The notes under the pieces: model-generated
Seen by the model: only the letters and a program-made list of their open reading frames with translations
What the model was told of the DNA's origin: nothing
Databases searched by the model: none
Made by a program: the position numbers and the translations under genes
DNA from: Bombyx mori
Lineage: Eukaryota; Arthropoda; Insecta; Lepidoptera; Bombycidae
Assembly (NCBI RefSeq): GCF_030269925.1
Contig: NC_085112.1
Span: 16,712,041 to 16,776,040, forward strand
Length of the DNA: 64,000 bases
Direction: 5' to 3'
Part shown: positions 18,147 through 27,707 of the stretch, one piece after another
Layout of the letters: every line of letters starts with the position of its first letter
Position numbering within the stretch: position 1 is the first letter of the stretch

Positions 18147-18660
18147 GTGGCGGTCTCCCCCCGGTGAAGGTCAAGGGGCGACCTGAGGGGGTGAGGCCGC
18201 GCGGCGCGCTACCAGCACTCTAGCGCGCTGCCGTGGAGTGAATAGAGCGACCGGTCGACGGTGTATCGCGTCCCGACCCGGCAGGCTGGTTCTGGTCCAG
18301 CGGGGTATTCCGGGACACCAGCGGCACCGTCTGGGCGGCCCGACGGGCTGCCGTACCGAGACGGCCGACGTTTCAGAGCCTTCGATTCGCCTCGAAGGCT
18401 CCGTCGGCTGGGCGTCCTTGGGGTGAGCCGCGCCGTCTGGTTGTAGTGTTGACCGCGGTAGCCCCCCTACCTCATCCGGGTTCTGACCTCGGAGGGGATC
18501 GGACGTCGGGTGTAAGAGTGCAGAGGAGTCGTTTAGTGGGTGGGCTCTAAAATCCTTGGGCCCGCGGTCTGCTCACAACACCATGCAGATCGTTGAGTCT
18601 CACATACCCCGCGCGCCCCTTTTGCGCGGGGACCTCGTAGGAGGTTCGGCCCTCTACCCG
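18147..18660 (+). other. E4 3' UTR (family A)
   Basis: It is 514 nt with both family hairpins preserved. The only notable change is GGCGGTCTCC for GGCGGCCTCC just after the stop. Nothing else is seen. Confidence 0.8.
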
Positions 18661-18677
18661 AAAAAAAAAAAAAAAAA

Positions 18678-18690
18678 GGTTTCTGGGCGG
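18678..18690 (+). repeat. E4 target-site duplication, right copy
   Basis: GGTTTCTGGGCGG follows the E4 poly(A) and runs straight into E5 ORF2 sequence. See 11614-11626. Confidence 0.85.
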
Positions 18691-21610
18691 GCTCGAGGTG
18701 CTCTTGCACCGCTTCGGGTCCCGCCCTGTCATCGTCGCGGGGGACCTCAATGCCAAGTGTATGGCTTGGGGCTCCCCCCGCACGGATTCGCGAGGCGAGG
18801 CTCTTTCGGAGTGGGCGATCGCGACCGGCCTCTGTCTTCTAAACAGAGGTACGGTCGCGACTTGCGTGCGGTGGAACGGGGAATCTCACGTGGACGTTAC
18901 GTTCGCGTCCCCGTCCGCCGTGCGCCGCACCCGCGGCTGGCGCGTACTCGAGGGGGCGGAGACGCTCTCGGACCACAGATACGTCCGATTCGAGCTCTCT
19001 GCCTCCTCCTTGTCGTCGTCAGCCGCGGGCGCCCGCGGCGAGGAGGAGCTCCCGCAAGGTGCGCCCCGTTCGTTCCCCAGGTGGGCCTTGAAACGGATGA
19101 ACAAGGAGTTGCTGATGGAGGCGGCCGCTGTTGCTGCGTGGGCGCCAAAACCCGCGCGGCTCGCGGACGTGGATGCGGAGGTCGACTGGTTCCGGGGCAC
19201 CATGGCAAACATTTGTGATGCCGCCATGCCCCGGGTCGGCCCCCGAGCACCACGTGGGGGTGCGTTCTGGTGGTCGCCCGAGATCGCGAGACTCCGTGAG
19301 GAGTGCGTGAGGGCGCGCCGCCGGAGCGCACGCCACCGCCGCCGCCGTCGTCGCGACGCTACGTTCGCGGAGACGGCGGCCCGGCTGCACGCTGACTGTC
19401 GTCAAAAACAGACGGCGCTGCAGCTGGCCATCGGCGAGGCCAAGAAGCAGAGCATGAAGACTCTCCTGGAGTCGCTCGACGAAGATCCCTGGGGGCGCCC
19501 ATACAAGATGGTTCGCAGAAAACTGCAGCCGTGGGCGCTCCCGGTGACCGAGCGGCTCCAGCCTCGGCAGCTGCGGGAGATAGTTTCCGCGCTTTTCCCG
19601 CCGGCAGCGGGGGGGGACTTTGAGCCCCCCCAGATGGACGCCACGTGGGGCACACCTCCACGTCGCCCCAGCGTTCCCGCTGCCGAGGAGCCCCCTCCCC
19701 CTATTACGGGGGCGGAGATCCATGCGGCCGTGTCCAAAATGAGAGCGAAGGACACGGCCCCCGGCCCTGACGGCGTTCACGGCCGGGTCTGGAGCTTGGC
19801 CTTCGAGGCCCTAGGGGACCGGCTCGGGGGGCTTTTCGAAGCGTGCCTCGAGTCGGGACGGTTCCCGTCGAAATGGAAGACGGGCAGACTGGTCCTTCTG
19901 CGGAAGGACGGGCGCCCCGCGGACTCACCCGCGGGCTATCGCCCCATCGTGTTGCTGGACGAAGCGGGCAAGATGCTCGAGAGAATCGTCGCGGCCCGCA
20001 TCGTCCGGCACCTGACCGAGACGGGTCCCGATCTTTCGGCGGAGCAATACGGCTTCAGAGAGGGCCGCTCGACTATCGACGCAATTCTGCGCGTGCGGGC
20101 CCTCTCCGACGAAGCCGTATCCCGGGGCGGGGTGGCGATGGCGTTATCCTTAGATGTAAGGAACGCCTTCAACACCCTGCCCTGGTCGGTGATCGCGGGG
20201 GCGCTGGAGTATCACGGCGTCCCCGCATACCTCCGCCGACTGATCGGCTCCTACCTCGAGGGCAGGTCGATCCAGTGCATCGGACACGGTGGGGCGATGT
20301 ACCGCTTCCCCGTCGAGCGCGGTGTTCCGCAGGGGTCCGTCCTGGGCCCCCTGCTGTGGAACATCGGCTACGACTGGGTCCTGCGGGGCGTCATTCGGGG
20401 ACCCCTCCCCGGGCTCAGCGTAATTTGTTACGCTGACGACACGTTGATCGTAGCTCCGGGGAGGGACTACCGGGAGTCTGCCCGTCTGGCGTGCGCAGGC
20501 GTGGCACACGTCGTCACCAGGATCCGACGGTTGGGGCTCGAGGTGGCGCTCGACAAAACCCAGGCCCTGATGTTTCACGGGCCGGGACGAGCGCCGCCTC
20601 TGGGTGCCCACCTCGTGATCGGAGGCGTCCGCGTCGGGGTCGGGGTGACCGGTCTTCGGTACCTCGGCCTCGAACTGGATGGTCGGTGGAACTTCCGCGC
20701 TCACTTTGAGAAGTTGGGCCCTCGACTGATGGCGACGGCCGGCTCTCTGAGCCGGCTGCTTCCAAACGTCGGGGGTCCCGATCAGGTGGCGCGCCGCCTC
20801 TACATGGGGGTGGTGCGGTCGATGGCACTATACGGGGCTCCCGTATGGTGCCACGCCCTGACCCGCGAGAACGTCGCGGCGCTGCGACGTCCGCAGCGCG
20901 CGATCGCGGTCAGGGCGATCCGAGGATACCGCACCGTCTCCTTCGAGGCGGCGTGCTTGCTCGCCGGGGCGCCACCCTGGGACCTGGAGGCGGAGGCGCT
21001 CGCTGCCGATTACCGGTGGCGTAGCGACCTCCGCTCTAGGGGGGAAGGGCGCCCCAGCGAAGGTGTAGTTCGAGCGCGGAGGCTCCACTCTCGGCGGTCC
21101 GTGCTGGAGGCGTGGTCTCGCCGCTTGGCGGACCCGTCGGCCGGCCTCCGAACCGTCGAGGCGGTCCGCCCGGTTCTCGCGGACTGGGTGGGCCGCGACC
21201 GCGGATGCCTCACCTTCCGGCTAACGCAGATGCTTACCGGCCATGGTTGTTTCGGCCGGTACTTGCACAAGATAGCCGGAAGGGAACCGACGGCGCAGTG
21301 CCACCACTGCGCGGACCGCGACGAGGAAGACACAGCGGAACACACGCTGGCGCGTTGCTCTGGATTCGACGAGCAACGCGCCGCCCTCGTCGCGGTCATT
21401 GGAGAGGACCTCTCGCTGCCGCGCGTCGTGGCTACGATGCTCGGCAGCGACGCGTCCTGGAAGGCGATGCTCGACTTCTGCGAGTCCACCATCTCGCAGA
21501 AGGAGGCGGCGGAGCGAGAGAGGGAGAGCTCTTCCCTTTCCGCACCGATCCGTCGCCGTCGAGCCGGGGGCCGGAGGCGGGAATACGCCCGTACGTCCCG
21601 GCCCCTGTAG
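18680..21610 (+). pseudogene. E5 ORF2 fragment (976 codons, N-terminal half of endonuclease missing)
   Basis: The frame is open from the truncation to TAG. It lacks endonuclease residues up to about 106, so N11, E38 and Y93 are lost, while GDLNAK, the later Asp and SDH remain. The RT (SLDVRNAF, YADD with the DDTLIVAPG variant) and the Cys/His motif are intact. The variants DLNAKCMAWGS, TDSRGEA and a one-codon deletion in the Ser run after SDHRYVRFE are shared only with E8. No convincing ATG exists at the 5' edge; the protein is probably not made. Confidence 0.9.
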
Positions 21611-22124
21611 GTGGCGGCCTCCCCCCGGTGAAGGTCAAGGGGCGACCTGAGGGGGTGAGGCCGCGCGGCGCGCTACCAGCACTCTAGCGCGCTGCCGTGG
21701 AGTGATTAGAGCGACCGGTCGACGGTGTATCGCGTCCCGACCCGGCAGGCTGGTTCTGGTCCAGCGGGGTATTCCGGGACACCAGCGGCACCGTCTGGGC
21801 GGCCCGACGGGCTGCCGTACCGAGACGGCCGACGTTTCAGAGCCTTCGATTCGCCTCGAAGGCTCCGTCGGCTGGGCGTCCTTGGGGTGAGCCGCGCCGT
21901 CTGGTTGTAGTGTTGACCGCGGTAGCCCCCCTACCTCATCCGGGTTTTGACCTCGGAGGGGATCGGACGTCGGGTGTAAGAGTGCAGAGGAGTCGTTTAG
22001 TGGGTGGGCTCTAAAATCCTTGGGCCCGCGGTCTGCTCACAACACCATGCAGATCGTTGAGTCTCACATACCCCGCGCGCCCCTTTTGCGCGGGGACCTC
22101 GTAGGAGGTTCGGCCCTCTACCCG
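21611..22124 (+). other. E5 3' UTR (family A)
   Basis: It is 514 nt. It shares the CGGGTTTTGACC variant (near 21943) only with E8, supporting a common source. The hairpins are intact. Confidence 0.8.
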
Positions 22125-22147
22125 AAAAAAAAAAAAAAAAAAAAAAA

Positions 22148-22201
22148 GGTTAGGTTAGGTTAGGTTAGGTTAGGTTAGGTTAGGTTAGGTTAGGTTAGGT
22201 T
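22148..22201 (+). repeat. Internal TTAGG tract between E5 and E6 (54 nt)
   Basis: It starts GGTTAGG after poly(A) and ends GGTT before CCCGGGACC of E6. Confidence 0.97.
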
Positions 22202-23076
22202 CCCGGGACCTGGGCGGGCCCCCCGGCGCGCACTCTGCGTGGCCGGGGGCTCCGTCTGTGGGGGAGTTTTGCTGGACTTCCACCGGGCGCGTCCGTAGGT
22301 GGCGGATAACGGGCCTCTGGGAGCAGTCACACTCCCAGGGGTATCGCTCCTTCTTTCTCGTCGTGTCACGGCGGGGGAGATTGAGCGACGCGGACTAAAA
22401 CCAGCACGGGGGGTTCCGGGCTCTCCACGCCTTTCACTGGCTGAAGGGTGTTTCTTCTGGGGATGCCTGGGCCTCCTCGTTCCCATCTTCCCCCTTCGTT
22501 TTTATCTTCCCCTTTATGTTATTTTGTTTTATTTTCTGTTTGTTTTGCCTTCTTTTGTTTTATTTGTCTTATTGGTTTTGCTTTTTCTTTTTTTCATCTT
22601 TTTGTTTTGGGGCCACGTCCGAACTATTTTCGGCGTGACCCATCGGAGGTGGCGGGCCGCTCTTGGTCTGCCTTCGTCGTTGAGAAAGCGAGCCGGCGTT
22701 GTTTGCGCTTCTTCCGGCCGCTGGTCGCCATGTCCCCGGCTGCACAGCTACAGGGGAACGCCCTCCAGAGGGGGGTACCGGTATACCGGCGTGGCTTCGT
22801 CGATTGGTGCTCACTCGAGCGTAGGGCGGTGGTCCGTCGTGCTGCTCGTTGCACTCGATGGACTGCCGGCCAACCCGTAATCCTCACCGTGTGGGGGACG
22901 GGGGCCGCTGCCGCGAGGTACGGGGCCGCGAGGACGTAAACCTCTATAAAAAATACCCCAATCTTAAGCTCTGACGCCCGGCGATGGGATGCATGGCTGG
23001 TGGGAGACCAGTCGCGAGGGCGTCCCAGGGGACCGTACCCCTGGTTAATAAAAACAGGAAATAACATAATGAAAAA
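22202..23076 (+). promoter_or_regulatory. E6 5' UTR (family B, 875 nt)
   Basis: It shares long near-identical blocks with family A: the GC-rich terminus, the segment around the CCGGTATACCGG palindrome, the region before AAACCTCT, and the pre-ORF1 hairpin. It differs by lacking the TAGG-loop hairpin and by a T-rich tract at about 22483-22612 that is much longer than in A. Confidence 0.65.
22483..22612 (+). other. T-rich pyrimidine tract in the family B 5' UTR
   Basis: About 130 nt of mostly T with C and occasional G or A, in an otherwise very GC-rich element. E9 has the same tract at about 37345-37473. It could bind polypyrimidine-tract proteins or simply be a relaxed segment. Confidence 0.5.
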
Positions 23077-25221
23077 ATGTCCAGTTATAAAGATGATTTA
23101 CCCCAGGAGGGTACCTCCCGCTCCGCGGGGGGAGAATCCCTCCGTGCGGCCGAGCGATCGGCCGCACGCTGCCCCTCGTCTTCTGGGGGGGGCAATAACT
23201 GTTCGAAGAGGTCCGCGAAGGACGGTGGTAGGGTGTCCGCGAAGGACGGAGAAAACAAAGAACGTCGAGGAGGGTCCGTGAAGGACAACGAAGCAGCAAA
23301 CGTCTTGTCGGACGATAGCATGGCAACGGCCAGCTCGGGCCGTTCGTCGCTGACCGGAAGCCGCAGAAAGAGGTTGAAGGGCTCCAGCACGGAGTGCTCA
23401 GAGAGCAGCTCCGGTGAAGAAACGGCGTGCTCAGCCGGAAGAGCCGCCTCCAAGACCCCGTCAAAAAGGGGCAGAGGAAGACCGCCCACAACCGGGCAGT
23501 ACGTTGGCCTCGCCGCCGCCAAGGAGGCGTATGTGAAGGCCCAACGAGAGGAGCTGGCGCTGCGCGCCGAGAGAGAGGTCACCGAGAGTGTCCGAAAGCT
23601 GCGAGTGAGGGAGGACGCCGTCGTGGGCAGCACGGGGGAACCAGTACTCGACCCCGAACGCCGACTAGACGAGTCCGCGAAGCTGGCCGTAGCAATCGCG
23701 GCCAAGTCTGGGAACCTGAAGGGCACATACGTACGTGCCTTGAAGGAGATGGCCGTCGCCATCCAAGAGGCTAAAGAGGAGATGGCGGCACGGACTGCCG
23801 ACGGTGAGACGAAGAGGCTGCAGGAGCTCTGCAGGAGGCAGGAGGCCGAGATCCTGCACCTCAAGAATGCGATTGCCGACATGAGGTCGGAGATGGCGCG
23901 CCTGGCCCAGGCCGTGGGATCGCCGGCAGCCGTCCCCGCCCCCGTACCCGCCCCCGCCCCGATCCAACAGAGCGACGACGAGGAGGAGCGGCGCCTCCAG
24001 CGCATCATGCGTGCGGTCGGCACCATGCTGGATGCGCGCCTCTCTGGGCTGGAAGCGCGACTGCCTCCAGAGCCCAGGATGAGACCACCCCTGGCCGCAG
24101 ACCACAGGAGAAGCCGCGGTCAAGAAAAGACGCCGACACCACCAACGGCAGCAGAATCAATGCCGACGCCCGGACCAACAGCTGCGGTCGCGACGGCGGC
24201 ACCCAACGGTGGTGGCCCGCAGAAAAAGAAGGCGCCGAAAAGCAGGCAGCAGCCGGCTCAACCAGAACCACGGACATTCCCCCCCGCCCCAGCTGCTCTG
24301 ACGGAAGCCTGGACGACGGTAGCCCGAAGAGGCGCCAAGCCGAGGACGGCGACGGCGACCGGCACCGTGCCCGCTCCACCGCCCCTGAAGGAAAAGAAGA
24401 AGAGACTCCGGCCACCCCGCTCGCAGGCAGTTATTGTCAAGCTGCAGCCGGAGGCCGTCGAGCGCGGAGTCACCTATCGGGCAGTCCTCGCCGAGGCCAG
24501 GGCTAAAATTGATCCGGCAGAGCTGGGGATCCCTATCCAGCGGATACGCTCTGCAGTGACGGGAGCAAAAGTATTGGTCGTAGACGGCGCCGACCAGAAC
24601 GAAAAAGCTGATTTGCTGGCGGAGAAATTACGGGAGGTTTTGCCCTCGGACAGCATTGTCGTCTCGAGGCCGACAATAACGGCCGCTGTCAGACTGAGCG
24701 GCCTCGACGAATCAATATCCCGGGAAGAGCTTGTTGCCGAAGTCGCCAGGATTGGAGAGTGCCCCCCCGACACTGTGAAGGTTGGGGAAATAAAAATGGG
24801 CCCCGGAGGAACTGGCCAGGTTTTGGTCAGATGCCCCATAGCGGGCGTCAAAAAAATATTGGCCGTCAACAAGCTGCGGATCGGGTGGAGCGTCCTTCGC
24901 GCGCAACTCCTCGAGGCGAGGCGCCTGCAGTGCTACCGCTGCCACGCACTGGGCCACGTGAGTGCCCGTTGCCCATCGTCGGTGGACCGCAGTGGTGAGT
25001 GCTACCGCTGCGGCCAGACCGGCCACAAGTCCGCGGGCTGCGCGCTCACCCCGCATTGTACAATCTGCGCCGGCGCCGGTAGGCCTGCAGCGCACGTCTC
25101 CGGGGGCAAGGCTTGCGCCAAGCCCCCGAAACAAAGGCAACAGAGGAGCAGCGCCGCCGAAGAGAAACGGCGGAGTCAGCCCGGTACGGCTACGGTGACA
25201 CCAATGGACGACGAACAATGA
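23077..25221 (+). CDS. E6 ORF1: family B Gag-like protein (714 aa)
   Basis: A nucleic-acid-binding protein homologous in layout to family A ORF1. Residues 6-30 (LPQEGTSRSAGGESLRAAERSAARCP) are nearly identical to A; the rest is strongly diverged. A Lys/Arg- and Ser-rich N-terminal region is followed by a coiled coil at about residues 215-275 (repeated Leu/Ala heptads ending RLAQAVG), an Ala/Pro/Lys linker, the TEAWTTVARRG motif and three zinc knuckles near 619-632, 642-655 and 661-680. The ORF1 stop of the family, TAA, is CAA here. The protein therefore gains a Gln and ends at the next codon, TGA. An out-of-frame ATG sits 8 nt upstream of the start. Confidence 0.9.
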   Translation: MSSYKDDLPQEGTSRSAGGESLRAAERSAARCPSSSGGGNNCSKRSAKDGGRVSAKDGENKERRGGSVKDNEAANVLSDDSMATASSGRSSLTGSRRKRLKGSSTECSESSSGEETACSAGRAASKTPSKRGRGRPPTTGQYVGLAAAKEAYVKAQREELALRAEREVTESVRKLRVREDAVVGSTGEPVLDPERRLDESAKLAVAIAAKSGNLKGTYVRALKEMAVAIQEAKEEMAARTADGETKRLQELCRRQEAEILHLKNAIADMRSEMARLAQAVGSPAAVPAPVPAPAPIQQSDDEEERRLQRIMRAVGTMLDARLSGLEARLPPEPRMRPPLAADHRRSRGQEKTPTPPTAAESMPTPGPTAAVATAAPNGGGPQKKKAPKSRQQPAQPEPRTFPPAPAALTEAWTTVARRGAKPRTATATGTVPAPPPLKEKKKRLRPPRSQAVIVKLQPEAVERGVTYRAVLAEARAKIDPAELGIPIQRIRSAVTGAKVLVVDGADQNEKADLLAEKLREVLPSDSIVVSRPTITAAVRLSGLDESISREELVAEVARIGECPPDTVKVGEIKMGPGGTGQVLVRCPIAGVKKILAVNKLRIGWSVLRAQLLEARRLQCYRCHALGHVSARCPSSVDRSGECYRCGQTGHKSAGCALTPHCTICAGAGRPAAHVSGGKACAKPPKQRQQRSSAAEEKRRSQPGTATVTPMDDEQ

Positions 25222-26697
25222 CCAGCAGCCCGTATCATATTTTACAGGGCAACCTCAATCGCTCCGCCAGAGCTCAGGATCTGCTGATCCAGAGCATGGC
25301 GGAGCGGTTGACCCATCTCGCGGTCGTCGCCGAGCCCTATCGGGTCCCTTCGGTTCCCGACTGGGCGGGAGATATTGACGGCCTGGTGGCCGTGGTCCAG
25401 CGTCGGTCAGCGGTGGGCGCTCCGCCCGAATTCGACGTCGTACAGAGGGGTCGGGGCTTCGTCGCAGTCTTCTGGGCGGGCTTGCTCGTCGTCGGGGTGT
25501 ACTTCTCCCCCAACCGGCCGCTCGCCGAATTCGAGTCCTTTCTTGACGAACTCGGTCAGGTAGTGGGGAGGTCGCGCTCAAGGCGCGCGCTCGTTCTCGG
25601 GGACCTCAACGCGAAGTCGTCCGCTTGGGGTTCCCCGGTCACCTGTCCCAGGGGACGGGAGACGGAGGAGTGGTTGGTCGGGAGCGGTCTCGTTGTCCTC
25701 AACCGCGGCGCCGAGAACACATGCGTCCGTCGTTCGGGTGGGTCCGTGGTGGATGTGTCTTTTGCGACCCCCGACGTCGCGCGCCGCGTCTGCGGTTGGG
25801 AGGTGTTGGTCGACGTGGAGACGCTCTCCGACCACCGCTACATTGGTTTCCGTGTGGCCGCGGCCCCGGAGTCTTCTTCGGTAACGACTTTGCCCTTTGG
25901 TGGCGGCGTGGAGGGCCCGCGCTGGGCCCTGAAGCGCCTCGACACGGAGCGGCTGCAGGAGGCGGCCGTCGTCCAGGCCTGGCGGTTGGACTCCCTGGGC
26001 GAGCCGGCGGACGTGCGCGAGGGTGCGGAGCGGCTGCGCGAGGCGATGTCGCGAGTCTGCGACTACGCCATGCCCCGCGTCCGAGCGTACGCGCCGAGGC
26101 GCCAAGTCTACTGGTGGAACGAGGGGATCGCCGGCCTGCGACGCCGATGCGCCGGTAGTCGCCGAAAATATCAACACCTTCGTCGTCGGAGGCGCCGGGA
26201 CGAGGAAGAAGAGGACCGGGCGTACGAGGAGTACCGGGAGGACGTGCGGGCGCTGCGCGTCGCCATTGGAGAGGCGAAGGAGGCGGCGTGGAAGGAGCTT
26301 TTGGAGACGCTGGACCGCGACCCGTGGGGGCGACCGTATCGCCTCGCGCGGAGCACAATGCGCTCTTGGGCCCCGCCCGCGACGAGCACCCTGCCGCCTG
26401 ACATCGTTCGGCACGTGATTGGGGGACTGTTTCCGGACGCACCTGGAACTCCCTTCGTTCCCCCCGTCATGATAACACCGACAACCGGAGCTCAGATTGG
26501 TGCAGAAGAGGAGGAGGTGTCGCCGGCGGAATTTGGTGCGGCCATCGAAAAAATGAAGGCGAGGAGGACGGCGCCAGGTCCCGATGGACTGTCGAATCGG
26601 GCCTGGGCGCTGGCATTACAGACTGAGGGTGGTCTGGGACCTGTCCTCCGAGGGCTGCTCAGCAGGTGCCTCCGAGAGGGCAGGTTCCCGGAAGAAT
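25218..26697 (+). pseudogene. E6 ORF2, 5' part (endonuclease and start of RT), broken by E7
   Basis: It starts at the ATG in ATGA, which overlaps the shifted ORF1 stop. It encodes the complete endonuclease: N12, E39, Y95, D129/N131, D179 and S-D-H 204-206. After these come the linker and the first RT block up to GRFPEE, where E7 interrupts. The frame runs on by chance into E7, giving a 642-codon chimera (25218-27146) that joins the B endonuclease to the A C-terminal Cys/His domain and lacks the whole RT active site. The missing B sequence resumes at 27708. Confidence 0.9.
26683..26697 (+). repeat. E7 target-site duplication, left copy (15 bp)
   Basis: GGTTCCCGGAAGAAT is ordinary family B ORF2 sequence (compare 41544-41558 in E9). 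It is repeated exactly at 27693-27707 after the E7 poly(A). Confidence 0.95.
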
Positions 26698-26699
26698 CG

Positions 26700-27146
26700 G
26701 TCCGCCCGGTTCTCGCGGACTGGGTGGGCCGCGACCGCGGATGCCTCACCTTCCGGCTGACGCAAATGCTTACCGGCCACGGATGTTTCGGCCGGTACTT
26801 GCATAAGATAGCCGGAAGGGAACCGACGGCGCAGTGCCACCACTGCGCGGACCGCGACGAGGAAGACACAGCGGAACACACGCTGGCGCGTTGCTCTGGA
26901 TTTGACGAGCAACGCGCCGCCCTCGTCGCGGTCATAGGAGAGGATCTCTCGCTGCCGCGCGTCGTGGCTACGATGCTCGGCAGCGACGCGTCCTGGAAGG
27001 CGATGCTCGACTTCTGCGAGTCCACCATCTCGCAGAAGGAGGCGGCGGAGCGAGAGAGGGAGAGCTCTTCCCTTTCCGCACCGATCCGTCGCCGTCGAGC
27101 CGGGGGCCGGAGGCGGGAATACGCCCGTACGTCCCGGCCCCTGTAG
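26700..27146 (+). pseudogene. E7 ORF2 remnant (C-terminal 148 residues of family A)
   Basis: It is homologous from VRPVLADW to the Arg-rich C-terminus and TAG, and contains the Cys/His motif C-x2-C-x10-H-x4-C. It has no start codon of its own and is read only as the tail of the E6 chimera. The nucleotide sequence is close to E8 and E3 but has private changes in the 3' UTR, so the donor is not one of the intact copies here. Confidence 0.88.
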
Positions 27147-27660
27147 GTGGCGGCCTCCCCCCGGTGAAGGTCAAGGGGCGACCTGAGGGGGCGAGGCCGC
27201 GCGGCGCGCTACCAGCACTCTAGCGCGCTGCCGTGGAATGAATAGAGCGACCGGTCGACGGTGTATCGCGTCCCGACCCGGCAGGCTGGTTCTGGTCCAG
27301 CGGGGTATTCCGGGACACCAGCGGCACCGTCTGGGCGGCCCGACGGGCTGCCGTACCGAGACGGCCGACGTTTCAGAGCCTTCGATTCGCCTCGAAGGCT
27401 CCGTCGGCTGGGCGTCCTTGGGGTGAGCCGCGCCGTCTGGTTGTAGTGTTGACCGCGGTAGCCCCCCTACCTCATCCGGGTTCTGACCTCGGAGGGGATC
27501 GGACGTCGGGTGTAAGAGTGCAGGGGAGTCGTTTAGTGGGTGGGTCCTAAAATCCTTGGGCCCGCGGTCTGCTCACAACACCATGCAGATCGTTGAGTCT
27601 CACATACCCCGCGCGCCCCTTTTGCGCGGGGACCTCGAAGGAGGTTCGGCCCTCTACCCG
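27147..27660 (+). other. E7 3' UTR (family A)
   Basis: It is 514 nt. Private changes include GGGGGCGAGG near 27186, GTGCAGGGGAG near 27518 and GACCTCGAAGG near 27632. The hairpins are retained. Confidence 0.8.
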
Positions 27661-27692
27661 AAAAAAAAAGAAAAAAAAAAAAAAAAAAAAAA

Positions 27693-27707
27693 GGTTCCCG
27701 GAAGAAT
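27693..27707 (+). repeat. E7 target-site duplication, right copy (15 bp)
   Basis: An exact repeat of 26683-26697; family B ORF2 continues in frame directly after it. Confidence 0.95.

Larger units (their letters stand above)
11627..18677 (+). mobile_element. E4: full-length family A element, nested at the 5' junction of E5
   Basis: A complete copy of about 7.05 kb with open ORF1 and ORF2 and a short 17-nt poly(A) at 18661-18677. It splits the boundary between a TTAGG remnant and the 5'-truncated E5, leaving a 13-bp direct repeat on both sides. E4 is therefore younger than E5. Its ORF1 centre is of the E8 type, not the E3 type. Confidence 0.92.
18678..22147 (+). mobile_element. E5: family A element, 5'-truncated in the endonuclease region
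   Basis: It is homologous to full-length A from GGTTTCTGGGCGGG (33503 in E8) to the end, followed by a 23-nt poly(A) at 22125-22147. Aligned at a constant offset of 14825, it has no indels against E8 33503-36949, and I saw no substitutions in the stretches I compared. The original 5' end was at the telomere tract now at 11604-11617, before E4 inserted there. Confidence 0.92.
26698..27692 (+). mobile_element. E7: short 5'-truncated family A insertion inside E6 ORF2
   Basis: Just under 1 kb: the last ~149 codons of family A ORF2, a 514-nt 3' UTR and a 32-nt poly(A) with one G (27661-27692). It is bounded by an exact 15-bp duplication of family B sequence, so it is a target-primed insertion outside telomeric repeat. 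The target reads GCA^GGTTCCC, matching only the A^GGTT core of TTA^GGTTAGG. Confidence 0.95.

Noticed and set aside
22448..22939. Hydrophobic small protein in the family B 5' UTR
   Set aside because: The Phe/Leu-rich translation comes from the T-rich tract, is not conserved in frame with family A and resembles no known protein.
25218..27146. Chimeric A/B element made by template switching
   Set aside because: Family B resumes after the A poly(A) with an exact 15-bp repeat of the breakpoint, which shows a simple insertion of E7 into E6.
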